Assembly (NCBI GenBank): GCA_949130485.1 | Contig: OX422199.1 | Coordinates: forward strand, 2,966,402-3,030,401 | Reading direction: 5' to 3' | Source: Agelas oroides | Lineage: Eukaryota > Porifera > Demospongiae > Agelasida > Agelasidae | Length of the DNA stretch: 64,000 nucleotides | In this document: positions 43,311 to 57,500 of the stretch, piece after piece | Layout of the letters: each line of letters begins with the position of its first letter | Position numbering within the stretch: the stretch's first letter is position 1 | Position numbers and translations under genes: made by a program | Notes under the pieces: model-generated | Told to the model about the DNA's origin: nothing | What the model saw: the letters and a program-made list of their open reading frames with translations, nothing else | The model's database searches: none

Positions 43311-46300
43311 GTAAGTTAGCAATCATCGGACGACAAGTATATTCAGACACTCAAACGCGGAGGGAAAACTGCGTAAACATTCGGCGATACCACAAGACTG
43401 TGGCTGAGGTACGTGGTACCTGGTGTACCAAAAATGACGCCCGCGCATTGTTTCCTGTTGGCGCTAGAAGCGATAAAATGGCCGTCCGAAAAACATCAAT
43501 GTTCGGAAAAGTGTATGTATTTTCAGACACTGTTGTTTGTGCCTTCTCTGAAGCTGCTTTTGGAGAGATTTTAGCATCGATACGATGCCCCAAGACCTCC
43601 CCAATTCGCAATATATTTTGGTAGCGGTAGCTGCTTTGAACACTCAGGGGCGTAGCTGAACATGGACCAGTCCGATTTGATCAGTAATCGGACGGTGAAA
43701 TTTGTCATTTCTTGCTGTGTTGTCTCCAAACAAGTTGAAGTCTCCACCATATTAGCATCAGTAGAATCTACAGGCTCTTGGCTACATGCTGGTATTTGAG
43801 AAAGTGTTTCTGATGCAACTGTGAGGAAGCCGGAAGAAGCCGGAAGGTTCTCTACGTTTATTGGGTACCAGAGATGCTTTGCAGAGCAAGGTAAATCTGT
43901 GACACACAACCTCAAGCAGGCAAATTCTGGGCAAGGACATTTAAGCTAAGCGGTCGGTGTCAGCTGCATTTGCCAGAAAGTCCGGAGGGCTCCAAAGATT
44001 AAGATGTGCATAATAGTAAGCATATTCATTGTCTCGTGTTTATAACCAGTTGGCTCAATGCACTCAAGTATATCACACCGTGTGCACGGTGGCATAGCCT
44101 GGTCTCGTACTCAGGCTGTAACACGGTCTTGGAATGAGGCAGGGAAGGGTGGGGAAAGGAAGAAGGTATATTGAATGTTACGTCACAGTGAGAAATTGTT
44201 TGGAGGGACTGTTGAGTGTTGTGATTCCTGCATTCATTTCAAGTTGGCTGCATAACAGCTCACCGCAGATTTACATGAACCACAGGGGAAATCCTTTGAG
44301 GGGAAAGTTACTTACGTACTAAGTTTAAGTTTAAATCCATCCCTAAGACGAGACGATCCATAGTTAACTTCACATCGGCGCTGAAACTGCTGTCAGACAT
44401 ACACCGGACCTCGCTTCTGTTCTGGTGAGTTAATTAAGCCTAACAGCTAGCTAGTAAGTCGAAGTCACTAAGTAAACAACTTAACAAGGTACCTACAAAC
44501 TATAAACAAAGCCCGACTCTCACACAAAAAGAGAGAGTCAGGTCTCGCGAGATTAATCGTGATTCAGGTTGGTTGGTTGGTGTTGCAGCAGCATCAAACC
44601 AATGGCTAAAAGGTACACGTGTAAGTACAAACAACGCTTATGGGAGTGACTCCCCCCTCGATGCTCTGGTAGCGAGGAGTTTAGTTACGTAGAGCCTCCA
44701 GTTTTGTTGCTCAACAATACTCTAACACCAGTTGACAGTGCATGCTAGACCAGGCTGCATGCAGTGATATACTACCAACTCTACTAGAAAGGTTCCTAGG
44801 ACATGTTCATGTGACATGATCTACTCGTGTACCAGAGCTTATGTTGAGCCCCCTCTTGGAACTTTGACTCCCAAAGTACCTTATCAGTGCCAATAAAATG
44901 TGGTACCCAGCAAGGCAATTAGGAAAGTTTTCCCAAGGGGCATGTAGTTTGTTTACATGCCCCTCCTCCTCCCCCTCCATTGATTTTGCTGCTTGTATTA
45001 TTATTGTATTATTTCAAGAAGGAAATTTGCACTCCCAAAATGTCTGGTTATAAAGTACCTCTTATTCCCCTTTTTCCCAACCAGTCTCTATAGCAATAAT
45101 AATAGTGGCTAATGCAGGAATATTAAAGAGCAGAATCAGACAATCTGGAGCATTTGGAACTGGGTTTACTCTCTGCCAATACAAAACAATCAGTGATGGT
45201 CCTGCAGTCGCTAACCATGCTGTGATCGACTTCAACTAGTCTTTTGCCCAGGCCCCACCCTCTCACGGGAAGTGGGTCCAGTCACACAAGTGCCAATCTT
45301 TGGCTTGCTCTAGAGACTTAGAGTGACCAATGAAATTGCAGAACAGAGTTTATTAGACTAATGTGGTAGTAATTTGGTAGTGAAAAATACTACAACCACA
45401 CCACTCAAAGTGAAGTTATGAGATTCATTCTTCAACACAAACTGATCTGTAATTCTACACTACGAAGGAAGTGAAAGAGTAAAAGCTCAAGGTTGGGAGC
45501 ATTCCCAAAGCAGGAAAATTTTTTCAGGACAAAAAAAAATGTCACAAGCAGTTTAGTGACCCTTTTGTCCTACTGATACAAAGAGATTATCAGCAGTTTC
45601 TGGTCTTTCCCCTCTCTGTTATTCATAGCTGGACCTACATACTATATGAATGTCCTTTGTGATAGGGAGATTCATGTACAGCTTGTTTGCTGTTATTGAC
45701 CTTAATGTACAAATGGTCAACAAGATCCAATCTAGCACATGGGCTGTATATGTTTCTATCTACTGTATGGATAAGGCCAGCCACCTGACTGCATTTTGTG
45801 CATGAGATAGCAGTCCCCATCTTCCAGTCATCCCAGTGTTTCCAGGCCTCTCCTGTTTTTAATTCTTTGGTTTGTAAGTGAAAAACGCAAAAGGTGAATA
45901 ATAATTGTCAGGTAGACATGATACAGACCTATGGGGAGGAGGTGGGTGTAGGGGGAGAGGGGAAGAGCAAACAGTGATAGATTATCCTTATGAGCATTCA
46001 ACTGCTGTTCAAGAGTCCAGACGTCTGTCTCTCTCTCTGGTGGTCAAAGGACTCAGCTTAACAGTAACAAAGGAGTTTGTTCAGTTTCCATTTCCTAAGA
46101 GAAGACCTACACTAACTGTGTATGTTCCTCTCTGAATAAAGAAGTGGTCTCTCAGTTCCAGGAAAAGGCCATGAGGGAATCCCTTCCTTGTGGTTTTTAT
46201 GTTTACACCTTCACTGTGGTACATACACAGATAAAGACAGTTTATCAAACTGCTAATAAAAACACAACTAGTTGTACCCCCACACACATAGCCTTGTCAG

Positions 46301-46364
46301 TGAGAAGGTCTGGGAACCCTACAGATTTCGAGATGTGCTAGTTCTCTGTGAGCAAGTGAGCTGG
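43311..46364. other. No supported gene; CpG-richer patch at 43330-43920
   Basis: The patch has open frames on both strands (up to 114 codons on the minus strand) with no recognisable domain. The rest, including a TAGCC-like end near 44095 and a G/T-rich stretch, holds nothing I can name. Confidence 0.3.
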
Positions 46365-46608
46365 CAGAGGAGGTCGGACACGGTTGAACTTTACTAATTA
46401 AAATGGCTGAAGTCACACTAATTGATCTTGGATATAGCAAGGTAGAAAGCTTTTTAGCTTTTTCTATGACTGGCCCCAGCCTTGAATCTTGATTTGAACA
46501 CTGGGGCCCCACCTCAGTAAAAGTCGAGAGAGCTAGTCTGTGAAAAATCAATTAGTGTGACCTCAGCCATTTTAATTAGTAAAGTTCAACTGTGTCAGAC
46601 CTCCTCTG
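46365..46608. mobile_element. 244-bp foldback element with 9-bp target duplication
   Basis: CAGAGGAGGTC and GACCTCCTCTG ends, with about 65-bp arms (aaaatggctgaagtcacac and its complement). GTGAGCTGG at 46356-46364 and 46609-46617 is the target duplication. The ends differ from the TAGCC family. Confidence 0.85.
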
Positions 46609-46617
46609 GTGAGCTGG

Positions 46618-49470
46618 AGTGCTTTTCAGTTGTATAGGTTCTGTTTTGTAAGGAAAGATCTATGTTCTGTCAGATTGAAAAAGGAAGTGGTCGACTTCCT
46701 CATCATGAATATCATACCTTCACTTGGGCAGTGTGATAAGGATTCTATCCTAGAGTGGTTGTAGTACATGAATATGAGAGTAGTACTAGTTCTCCTAGCG
46801 TGCATGGGTACAAGGGCATGTTGAACATGCCTGCATCCAGAACCATGGTGGGATTTGATCTGTGCATGAGCCACCTGGGTATGGGTTGTGGGGAGAACAA
46901 ACTGAGGCATTAAGAAGCACCAGTGGCTAGTACCTGGGCTCACCCCTTCTCTCAGTAGGCCAGGTAGCTTTGTGAGTGCTATTATCCTGATTCTACAGTG
47001 TGTCAATATTGTGAGACAAGTATAAACAAGGCAGGGAAACATTGAGCAGTTTTGCTTACTTGGCTGCTGCAATTCAAGAAGCTTGAAGTGAAGCAGTGTG
47101 TCTCATAACTTTACGGGTTCTTCCCAAAGTGTCAACTCCCAAAGTGTTAGCTCCCAGAATATCAACTGAAAAAAATGTCAAGTGTATATATTTGACCAAG
47201 GTTCAAGTCCTCAGGCAAAGTAGTCCTCACTTTAGCTACTTAGAAGACTGAGAGGTTGGTGGCCAAAAATGCCAGGCATAACTAAATTGAGCTTTGATGT
47301 TACAGGAATTCCATACCATAACGCATAGCAGTGGGGCTATCCCACATTGGGAGGCCAAACAATACCACCCAGTACATGTATAGATTTTCCCTGTTCCTGT
47401 TAACATTCCTCCCCCATACCTCAATGTAATTAGTACTTCCTTTCATCCCAGTTGTGTACTCATGTTACAAATTTGGAAATTCCCTTCACTGTGGAGATGT
47501 TCAGCAATATAGATCCCATGTAGAGCAGACAGCTTGACTCTGCTTACATGAAACCTGTCCCACACTGGGAACCCAAACCATGTACAGATTTTCCCCTGAC
47601 ATCCCTTCCCGGTAACAACTGTTGTACATAAACAATATAATTACTTGTAATATTAGCCTTTGTTCCCAGCAGTGGTCTCACATTACACAAGAAATCCTCT
47701 CATTGTGGTATATCTGATGTGTTTGGGTGGCAGTGATCGGCTCATTTCGCCTACTAAAGACCACTTTGCATCATTTCGCGTACTCAATAAATATGTACAG
47801 TAGTCTGTTAGTTGGGGACATTTTGTTTTCATCCAGAGTGGAATGGATCGTTGACTCTACACTTGAGGGGTAGATTTTCTGGGAAGCTAGTTCAAAGACG
47901 TTATTCTCTGTCAGCATCAGCCTCATGACACAAACCTGTTCCCTGTGAACTACGGTATATTGAACCTATCTGTAAGCAACAATTCAGGTTTTGCTACATA
48001 CTGTGTGTGAATAATATCCACTCTGTAACCAAGATTCTTGTGATACACAGCAGTGAGGTAGCTACCTTCTATATTTCCAGGTGGCCATTGCTGTATTTAC
48101 TGCCGTTTTGAGTATTTAGGCTAACATGACCACAAGCAAAATTTTGGTATGTTAATCTTTCAATTTGGCTGACACTAGATAGAAACTGAGGATTCATATA
48201 TAAATTTCCTGGTCCCAACAAGTACTATATAACCTCTATGTCTAGTTGTGTATATATGACAGTAGTAAAGAAATTATAAGGCACTCAATTAAAGTTTAAG
48301 TCCGGTCAGGTTAATTAGTTCAAACAAACATTGAATTCAGAGTGGTCTTAGTAAATGAGTGCAGCCTTGCCAGTGCAGCCACAACCATCTGATATGTGTA
48401 CCTTCCTGTGTCTTTGATCAGAGCTTCTCTCAAGGTGTCCCCTCAGTCCACACTTTGGACTTTTCATGCCACCTTAATAGCAGCAGGCCTCAAGCATGGA
48501 GTTTGGTTGCCATGGCAATTACACTCATGCTCAGTGAAACAAAATCTGTCAATAAGAATCACTCTATTTTGGAACCACCGGGCATGTTTGTCTTACAACA
48601 GAGTTTGTATTAACATGAGATTGCGATGGGGCGTATAATGTTTATAGTAAACAATTCCCTTTGGATTTTCCAAGTTGAGAGAGTGTAGTATTATCCTGCT
48701 GTGAAAGAATGCAGCCTGATGACCAGCACCATATAAGGACATAGCTTACATAATGCTAGTTCTTGTTGCCATGGTTACCAATGGCACTAGAGTAAATTCC
48801 CTGTTGACTGCTAGTCATGGACAACTATTTTTGGTATTTAATTTAAGATTGGGAGTTGTCCCTCACCTTGCTGGTGGTCCTAGGTCTTGTTGACATTATA
48901 GGCTAACAGTATTGTGCACAGCAAAATGATCAACAGCTTAGTCCAGAAACTGAATGTTTTTACACTTTCTTCAGTGGTGTTTTTGTGAACATTACAGTAC
49001 CTTATAGAAACACATTTGTAGTCACCACACAAATGTACGAGTGTCTGTGTACACTAATATCTGTTACATCTGTTTGCGAACAAAAGGGGTTCAAACAGGT
49101 TCGGAGGTGTTGAACCACAGCAAACTCATTTGAAATTGTGTTTGTTGCACTTGTGGCCGTCCTGGTGAAGAATGTCTGGTGGTTTGATATTTTGTTGTCA
49201 TGGAGGCATGTCCAGTTGTTAATGCACTATTATTGTACCAAGAATGTCAGGTCTTGTTGTAGCCTTGCCTTCTAGTAGCTAGCTGGTTTAAGGTCCTGCA
49301 GGTTGATGACTGAAATCATGAAATTTACTACTCTTTTTGGTACTTTGTGGGTACAAACAATCTTTTCTCTTGCAAATTCATAATTGATCATGAGCTTGTT
49401 CGTAAGTAGGTTACCGTAATGAGTCTAATTATTGTAACAAAATTAAATAATTTCATTTCTGGCGTTTGAA
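46618..49470. other. No supported gene
   Basis: The longest open frame (46626-47072, minus) lacks homology I recognise, splice context or a duplicate elsewhere. The sequence is otherwise featureless to the eye. Confidence 0.3.
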
Positions 49471-50283
49471 TTCTATGGAATACATTAATTAACGATTTTC
49501 CCGGAAAGGGGGGGTGTTTGAACAATTAGCGGAATTGTTCGATAATTAGACCTATAACTAGGCCAGTCCATAGACTGTCGAAGGTTAGTAGACGTTCGGC
49601 AACCCCATTCGAGCTCCGCAGAGACTGTCAAAGGGTAGTACACATTTGGCAACCCTCGTTCGAGCTCCGCAGAGACTGTCAAAGGGTAGTACACATTTGG
49701 CAACCCTCGTTCGAGCTCCGCAGAGACTGTCGAAGGCTAGTACATGTTTGGCAACCACCGTTCGAGCTCCGCAGTGATAGTAGGAGTCTAGTAGATATTT
49801 GGACACGACTGTCGGAGTCTAGTAGACGTTTGAAGACACCTGTAGTATGTTAGAAGACGTTTGGTAACCCTCGCTCTAGCTCCGCAGAGACTGTCGAAGG
49901 CTAGTACATGTTTGGCAACCCCCGTTCGAGCTCCGCAGTGATAGTAGGAGTCTAGTAGATATTTGGACACGACTGTTGGAGTCTAGTAGACGTTTGAAGA
50001 CACCTGTAGTATGTTAGAAGACGTTTGGTAACCCTCGCTCTAGCTCCGCAGAGACTGTCGAAGGCTAGTAGACGTTCGGCAAACTCCGTTGGAGTTCCAC
50101 AAAAACTGTCTAAGTCTTGTAGACGTTCGGCGACCCCCGATCGAACTCCGCAAGGTGTAGGTGTTCGGATATTGGAATAATAATTTCAAACATGGGTGTA
50201 CGAATGCTTGGAATACAATAATTAATCATTTTTCCTGGAAAAGGGGGGTGTTCGAATAATTGGATGGTTCAAATAATTAGACT
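49471..50283. repeat. Satellite-like array with 51-bp units and a 164-bp higher-order repeat, direct-repeat flanks
   Basis: Units share cgagctccgcagagactgtc and agtacatgtttggcaac; adjacent units near 49621 and 49672 are 51 nt apart. A longer block starting cagtgatagtaggagtctag recurs at about 49772 and 49936. The array is bordered by similar direct repeats (about 49471-49550 and 50207-50283), each with ggaatac, ggaaa, ggggggtgtt and ataattagac. Open minus frames arise because 51 is divisible by three. Confidence 0.85.
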
Positions 50284-51187
50284 CGTTGGTAGTTGCAAAC
50301 CAGTTCTAAAAGGAAGGAGTGCTTATGCATAGAGTCCTTAGCCTCGTTCCCAAGCCTTCCCCATTTTTAACTTTCCGTTTCTATTCACAACATTCAAGTA
50401 AATACCTTCCCTCTGGTCTTAATGCAAGTTGCCTCTCCTTCAACTCTAGCCTCTTCCCAGGCTACTCCCAGATTTAGTTGTGCAGCTTGATATTTCTCCA
50501 TGGCTTTGAGATAAAACCTGGGACTGACCTGGGAACAAGACTACTTCAACTCCTCGTCTGAGTCCTTCGACAACTCCTTCCTTTGTTACCCCCTCCAACC
50601 CCTGTAGCTAGTCCATTAGTCACATCTAATGGTGTAAAGTGTTGGGAATGGGGTGGGGCTAAGATTCTTCTGAACTTAGTGCAAGTTGCCTCTTCACCGG
50701 CTCCTCCTCTGATTCCTCCTCCATACCAATGTAACTCAACCATTAGCTTATTAATTTTGTAAGAAATGTGACTAATTACATCCATGCACTAACTAACTGC
50801 TGTGGCAGTTACACCATAATCATATCATACTAGTAGCACAGGCCCAGATGTTATGCAAAGTCTCCCAGTGTGCAGGATACATTTCAGCCCAATACCAGCT
50901 AGGCGTCATGAGCTGCGCTGGGGGGGTTGGGAGGTAGTATGAAGGTGCTTGATCAAGTATTCATGTTATCAAAGTTTCCTTCACTCCTGTCTGTTTTATC
51001 AACCTATCATAATTAGTTGGTGGGCCAATGTATTGGTGAGCATTTTAAATATTTTGACTAATTGCTTTACATAATTGTTTATTGAGCAATTTCTGATGTT
51101 CTGCACTAGCTGTTTCAACACTTATGTAGTCTACTTACACATGATTGAGCCAGCCAGACAATGTACGAGTTAATGACGAATCCCTGT
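50284..51187. other. No supported gene; TAGCC-type ends at 50339 and 50525
   Basis: tagcctcgttcccaagcc and, in inverse orientation, cctgggaacaagactac bracket about 200 bp, possibly a degraded foldback element without a visible target duplication. Confidence 0.4.
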
Positions 51188-51432
<245 letters not shown>

Positions 51433-51589
51433 ATGATTGGTAGACAAGAGCAAATGTTTCACTGCAGTAGAGTGTTGTTTTGTTTAACAACACTGCTCCT
51501 CTTCCGGTTGTCTGAGGCACAATCTTGTACTGCAACACAAACCTGTGACGTATGCAGTTCATTATGCAATGGAGTTTCAAATCAAATCA
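51433..51589 (+). CDS. Gene C exon 1: signal peptide and Cys-rich N-terminus
   Basis: It opens MIGRQEQMFHCSRVLFCL, then TTLLLF and a probable cleavage near SEAQS. Compared with gene B, one residue is missing after the cleavage site (ATQTC against ATTQSC). The donor is ATCA|GTAAGT after 51589. Confidence 0.85.
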
Positions 51590-54500
51590 GTAAGTTTCCT
51601 GTATCTTATTTATTATCACTGTGTTCAGGTAATTCTTATTGCTGTGTTCACTGGGTTACCTGCTGCAGTGATTCAGCCTGCTGCATTTGTAGCCAATGCC
51701 CTGCTAGGGCAGACTGAGCATTACTTTACTCAGAAAAATGAAATAATCACCTACGTGCTTGGCCCACTGATTACATCACATCACATCACACAGTTTCATA
51801 CAGACAGGCAAGATAAGGTTAACCCTTTAATGACTGATGAATGAAAGCGTGGGATAGGCGGAGGTATATAGGTGGGTGTCACTCTCTGGGTGACAGCACA
51901 TGGCAGCTGTTGTTGCTGGTTGTAAAAGTCTTGGTCGGCACCGGGTGGGCCATTTCTTTTTACACAAACAGGAGAGAAATGGTCCACCTGGTGGAAAGGG
52001 TAAAAAGTTTGGTACCCACACTGTGAGAGAAACCCAAGGAGCAGGTTTATTAGTTGCCACTCAGGTTATTAGTTAGTTACCATCTCCGTCTCTGTGTCTC
52101 TATGATCGAGTATCTATGCTTGGATATTGCATTGGCTTTGTCTGCTGTTACTTTGTCTTATACCCCTGACTGCTCTGTAAATTAAGACTGGATTGTTAAT
52201 GTAACAATACTGATCGATACTGCTGAAGTACGACTGCCATTGTGATTGTTTATTCACATTAGGCCACAGTCATTATCACTAGCCTCATTCCCAGGCCTGC
52301 CCCATTTTTGTTCTCCGTTTTGTGTTCAGTATAATGCACGGAAGCAGAAGAGTGGCAAAAACTGGGGAAGGCCTGGGAACACTTATCAGGTGACGTGGAC
52401 GCAAGATAACATACTAGACTTCATCATTGAGCGCTTTGTCGCTAGGCAAGACCCCAGACGTTCACAAAATCGCGACTACTGTGTTTGACCGGTAAGAAAC
52501 TCACTCTCATGGACATGGGTGGTGAGGCAGTGTCCAACTACAAATATCTGTACAATAAACCTGAGAGCGAGTTTCTTACCGGTCAAACACAGTAGTTGCG
52601 ATTTTGTGAACATCTGGGGTCTTGCCTAGCGACAAAGCGCTCGATGATGAAGTCTAGTATGTTATTTGAATGTGGACCCCTCCCCCCTACCACTACCTTG
52701 CGTCCACCTGACATCATTCACGTGATAAGTGTTCCCAGGCCTTCCTCGTTTTTTCACTGCTCTTCCACTTCTGTGTATTATAGTGAATGCAAACGAAAGA
52801 AAAAGAACGGGGGAGGCCTGGGAACGAGGCTACATTATCACATGATCCAAAACATTTGAGACAACCAAATAACTTAATTGTTGAAATGACAGACCCTATG
52901 CATCCATGCATTGTTTTCCCACAGATGTGTTTCAGAACTCCTCAGAATCACCAAGACTTACCTGTAATCCTGGACAAGTTGGAGGAGGAGGTTTAGCTAC
53001 TGTAAGGTGGTACCACCGTACAACAAGTAATGATCGTCAAGGAACCTTGATAGACAAAAGCAGTTCACGATACGGAGGGGATGAACTTGAAACACTGAGT
53101 ATCAACAGTATTGTACCTGGGGATGAAGGGCTCTACCGATGTGAGTACACTCTAACAGGAGGTACACAGGGACAAGCTGATGCAGGCTGTGTGTTTGTGC
53201 AAGGTCAGTCAGTGTTTATAACTAGGTCTGCTGAACGTTACATGAATTTTAGTACTCTGTGTATATGATACTAGGTGTTCTTCACTGATTGATTGAGTGT
53301 GTGCATCGTTACACGATAAAGGAGACAACTGACTCCTATGACAAAACATGGCAGCAAACACATACAGGCCAAAATTCAGTATCAATTTTTATATAAATAT
53401 ATATGACAGTCACATGTAGAAATCAATGATTATTCAGTTGTAATATCAATCACATTGCTGCATATGATGCACTGTATCGCCAACCTTTCATTAAGGTTAC
53501 GGGATACAGTTTGCTCATTAATATTCATGTCAAAATATTACCTTCCTTTTCTTCGTACAGGATCCAGGCATGCGTGCGTTTAACTTTACCGCTAAACAAA
53601 GTTACATTAGTCTGTAACAGCTGTGCTGGTTGGGTGGGCGGAGCATGCAATTTGATAGCAGTGCCTGCGGTTAACAATCCGCGTACGAGCTACTGATTTC
53701 GGCGTCAGTTATTTCCTGTTGGAAGAACATCTTACCGTATATTACACTGTATTTGAATTCTACGAAGACAGACACAGGGCGGCTCGAAGAGTTTTCGCCG
53801 AGGCGACTTACCGTTTTAGATATACGCCTAGATTTAGTCGCTTGGTCGGTCAAAAACCACCGGGGTTTTGGATAGAAACGCGTGTCACTCGCTTCCCCTG
53901 GCACACAGCGACGAAGTCGCTCCGAGCCGCCCTCAAGTAAGTTGAGTATTACCCGTAGGTGTTGAACAGTTGCACCTGCAATCCTCTCTGAAGACAAAAT
54001 CTGACGCCGAATTTGCGGCCGAAAGTCACGAACTTTGTCGTCGCTGCTCGTCTTAGTACGTTGTACATAAGAATTAATACTATACAGGTTAAACGACACT
54101 CATAGTTCTGTTATATGTCGCTTCTATTGCGTGCTGTACACTGGTTCCTGCACGGAGAAAAGGAAGGTAATATTTTCTCATGAATATTAATGAGCAAACT
54201 GTATCCCGTAACCTTAAGGGTGGGGTGTATACATACTTTGTAGATGAAGCATGTGTGAACCCTAACCCTTTACAGAGGTTTGTGCATTGATGCAATTGAA
54301 ATATGCAACAGAATAATCTTCCATTCTACAGTATGTATGCATTACGTGATGTAGCCATCTTTGCAACTAGAACCAACTGCTATTCCTCAAGATAAATATG
54401 GTAATTAGCATTTTATAGGATTCAACATTCTATAAAAAAATCCTGCAGCCATGAATTTTACACCCTCCAAAATGTCATTAGATTAGCCTTTTCCACAAAA

Positions 54501-57500
54501 TCCTGATTTAGGAAGCCATACATTTGTTAATAAGCCAACTTTTAGTTCATGTGACTTTTGAGAGGTGTTCAAATAGCAGTCACCGAAGTGGCCATGGCCA
54601 CCCCACTTTTATTGAAGAAAGATGTGCAGATTAGTGATTTAGTCAATAGAGGGGGCGGGGTGGGTGGGTGTGGTTTGTTTTGATCTTACAAGCCAGGTTC
54701 ATCAGACTATCATGTTGCAGGAGTCAGACAGCACTAGAAAGCCTCACTACCATGTGGTATCAGTTTCTGATTTTGGAAATAGAATTGTAGTTTTCAAGTG
54801 TTGTGGTTCATGAAGTAAGTGACTGTGGCTAGACATGTACCATCATGTTGTTCATGGGCCTAATGCAATAGACTTATTTAAAAAAGCAAGAGCGCATAAG
54901 AACAGGCGGCTAGAGTAAGAGTGTGTAACTCCAATAGAATCCCATAGTCCGGTCAAAATTATTGAACCGTTACTAAAAATAGAACACCCAGCACATGCTT
55001 TAACAACAATGGCTTATGTCTACCCGCAGCTGTGCATTTTTAGTACGGATCAATAATTCCGACCAGTTTCAAATTTATGGAGTTAAACGCTCTTCCTCTA
55101 GCCGCCCGTTCTTATGAGCTCTTCCTGGGGTAAAGGCATGTCTCACGATCCACTCACCGGATATTGCTATGTACAGCAGTTGTTTTTTGCATGCATGTGC
55201 GGGATAAAATAAACACTTGATACTATGCACAGCTTGGCAGTCTCGTAATAAGAATCCAATTAAGCTCTTATTGCATAATGACATACACTGAAGTGATAAT
55301 AAAGTAGTACCCTCCCCCCCCCCACACACACACACACACACATAGGAAGGGCAGCTTTTACCTCTTGTAACTCACAAATGTGTTCAGAGGACATAACTGT
55401 CTACACTGGACAGAACATTACATTTGATGCCAGGATCATGTTTAGTAACAGTGGGGCATGTGGTATTCCTCAGGGAACCGATTCTGTCCGGCTGTTCAGA
55501 GGCACACAAGCTAGTCAACAAAATCTTCTGTACGTTTGCAGCAACACTAATAATCCCTGCCCTGAGACATACATGAGTAGCACAATCCGTGCTGTCAACA
55601 GTGGCAGCCACAAGTACAGTCTGAACCTAACATTACCAAATGCTGCACCAGAGGATGGAGTCACCTATACTGCTGAAGTGGAAGTATTTCGCCCAGCAGG
55701 GGGGCGGGCTACATTGAAGAAGACTTTCCATGTCACTGTGAACAGTCCACCTCCTACTACTCCTCCTCCTACTACTCCTCCTCCTACTACTCCTACTGGC
55801 ACACTTTCCACAGGTACTATGAATACACTCCATAGTCACGTTGGTGTATGACCATTAGAAACCAATTTCATCTCTAGAACAGACAATCATGCTCTAACAT
55901 TGATATTGCCTACTGTGCTACTCGCACCCACCTCAACACGGTGCCAAGGGTTTAGTTAATACCGTTGCTTTTCATCTTAATGAGGGCATTGTTCTTTTAT
56001 GTGGTAATGCTTTGAGGAATTCAGTTGGAAGAATTATTAAGACTCAAATTTTAATGAAAAGTAGGTCTCAGTTCGGGTAGGTCTTCTATTTATGGACCCT
56101 CATAGCTGCATAATGCCTCCATCCTAATGGTTGACCATGTGCCTGTTTGTATATTGACATTCGTATAAATCTTGTTTATGTATTCATTTGTTCCTTCATC
56201 TTTATAATTATTCAGATCAAACTTCCACTACCCCTACCCAATCATCGTCACAAACCGAAACTTCCAGCATAGATGGATCCACCAGTCCTACAACACCACC
56301 TTCAACAGTTACTACAGTCACTTCTCCATCTACATCCACCACACAGGCACAAACCGGTAGGTACTGGTAGCATACTGGATTATGTTGCAGTTGAAAAGCA
56401 TCCAGTTGTTTATTAACCATGTAATACAGCTTTATTTCATGATATTGTGACAAATTGCATACTGTGACATTGGCATCTTCAATTTTTGGAGAACCCCTTC
56501 ACCATTATTATAATGTGTAATCTTGGCACTAATTATGGCTCATTAAACATCGTCTGATACCTAAGTGCTCAGTACTTGGCTTTCCAGTAGTAGTTGAGCA
56601 ATTTATCTGTTTCGGCAAAGTATATAAAGATAACCATTTCGCACTCGTATGAACCACATCTCCCTGAAAAACAAGGAGGCCTAGATGTTATGCAAAGTCA
56701 CCCACTGCGCTGGACACATTTTGGTTGTGTCACTGTAGTAAGATAAAATAGCAGTGGCTTGCATCAAACTGTGACAAACCATTCCTACAGTCATATAGTT
56801 AAGGAGAAGTATGTACATATAAACATAGTTATGGTTGTACAATCTCGGCATGCAATAGATTGAGTGTTCAATATGATCTGCTATTAATAGCTTGAGGTAT
56901 GTTACGTTGGACGTAGGCTGGTTCTATGCCTCGTCAGCTGCGTACTGGAATCACTGGGGCATAGGCTAGCTGCAGTCAGTTTGGTGGCACTTCCTCTAGT
57001 AGCGTAGCGCATATGTAGCAGTGAGCAATCACACCTTATTTTTAATAATCTATCATTAGTAGATGACCCACAAAAGAATGACAGAATCCATGAAAAGCTA
57101 CAGTCATCATGTTTGGCTGCCTTGCAATGATTAATTTTCATCTTATCTTTCTCCCTTGCAGAATTGGGAACTATTGCAGGAATAATAGCACCAGTGGTCA
57201 GTGTTATAGCAGTAGTAGCAATATGTGGTGCCGTAATTTGCGTTGTTGCAGTGTACCGTAGGCGATCCAAGTGCTCATGTACTTGCTCTGATCTTGAGTC
57301 CGTCAAGCCCTATACCAATGAAAAGGAGATAAGTCCTAGTCGAAACTTTACCGTGACAAAGCACATCGTGGAAGACTACCATCATGAGATGATTGTCCAC
57401 TCAAATCGGCCAGAAAGTATGTGTGAATATGATCTTGGTAATTTTGAACTGCCAGATAATACTATTCAAGAAAATGGAGATGAATGTTGGAAAAAGAAAA

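Noticed and set aside
46626..47072. 148-codon minus ORF
   Set aside because: No recognisable domain, no exon pattern, no duplicate in the window.
47160..47230. ggttcaagtcc, matching a polymerase III B box
   Set aside because: No convincing A box at the right spacing, no cloverleaf, no A-rich tail; a chance match or a very old SINE.
49485..49970. Minus ORFs with repeated CGARTRVAK units
   Set aside because: The 51-bp tandem unit is divisible by three, so the frame stays open by chance. No start context or domain.
53719..53940. 73-codon ORF in the 719-bp element
   Set aside because: No domain, no paralogue, inside a non-autonomous element.
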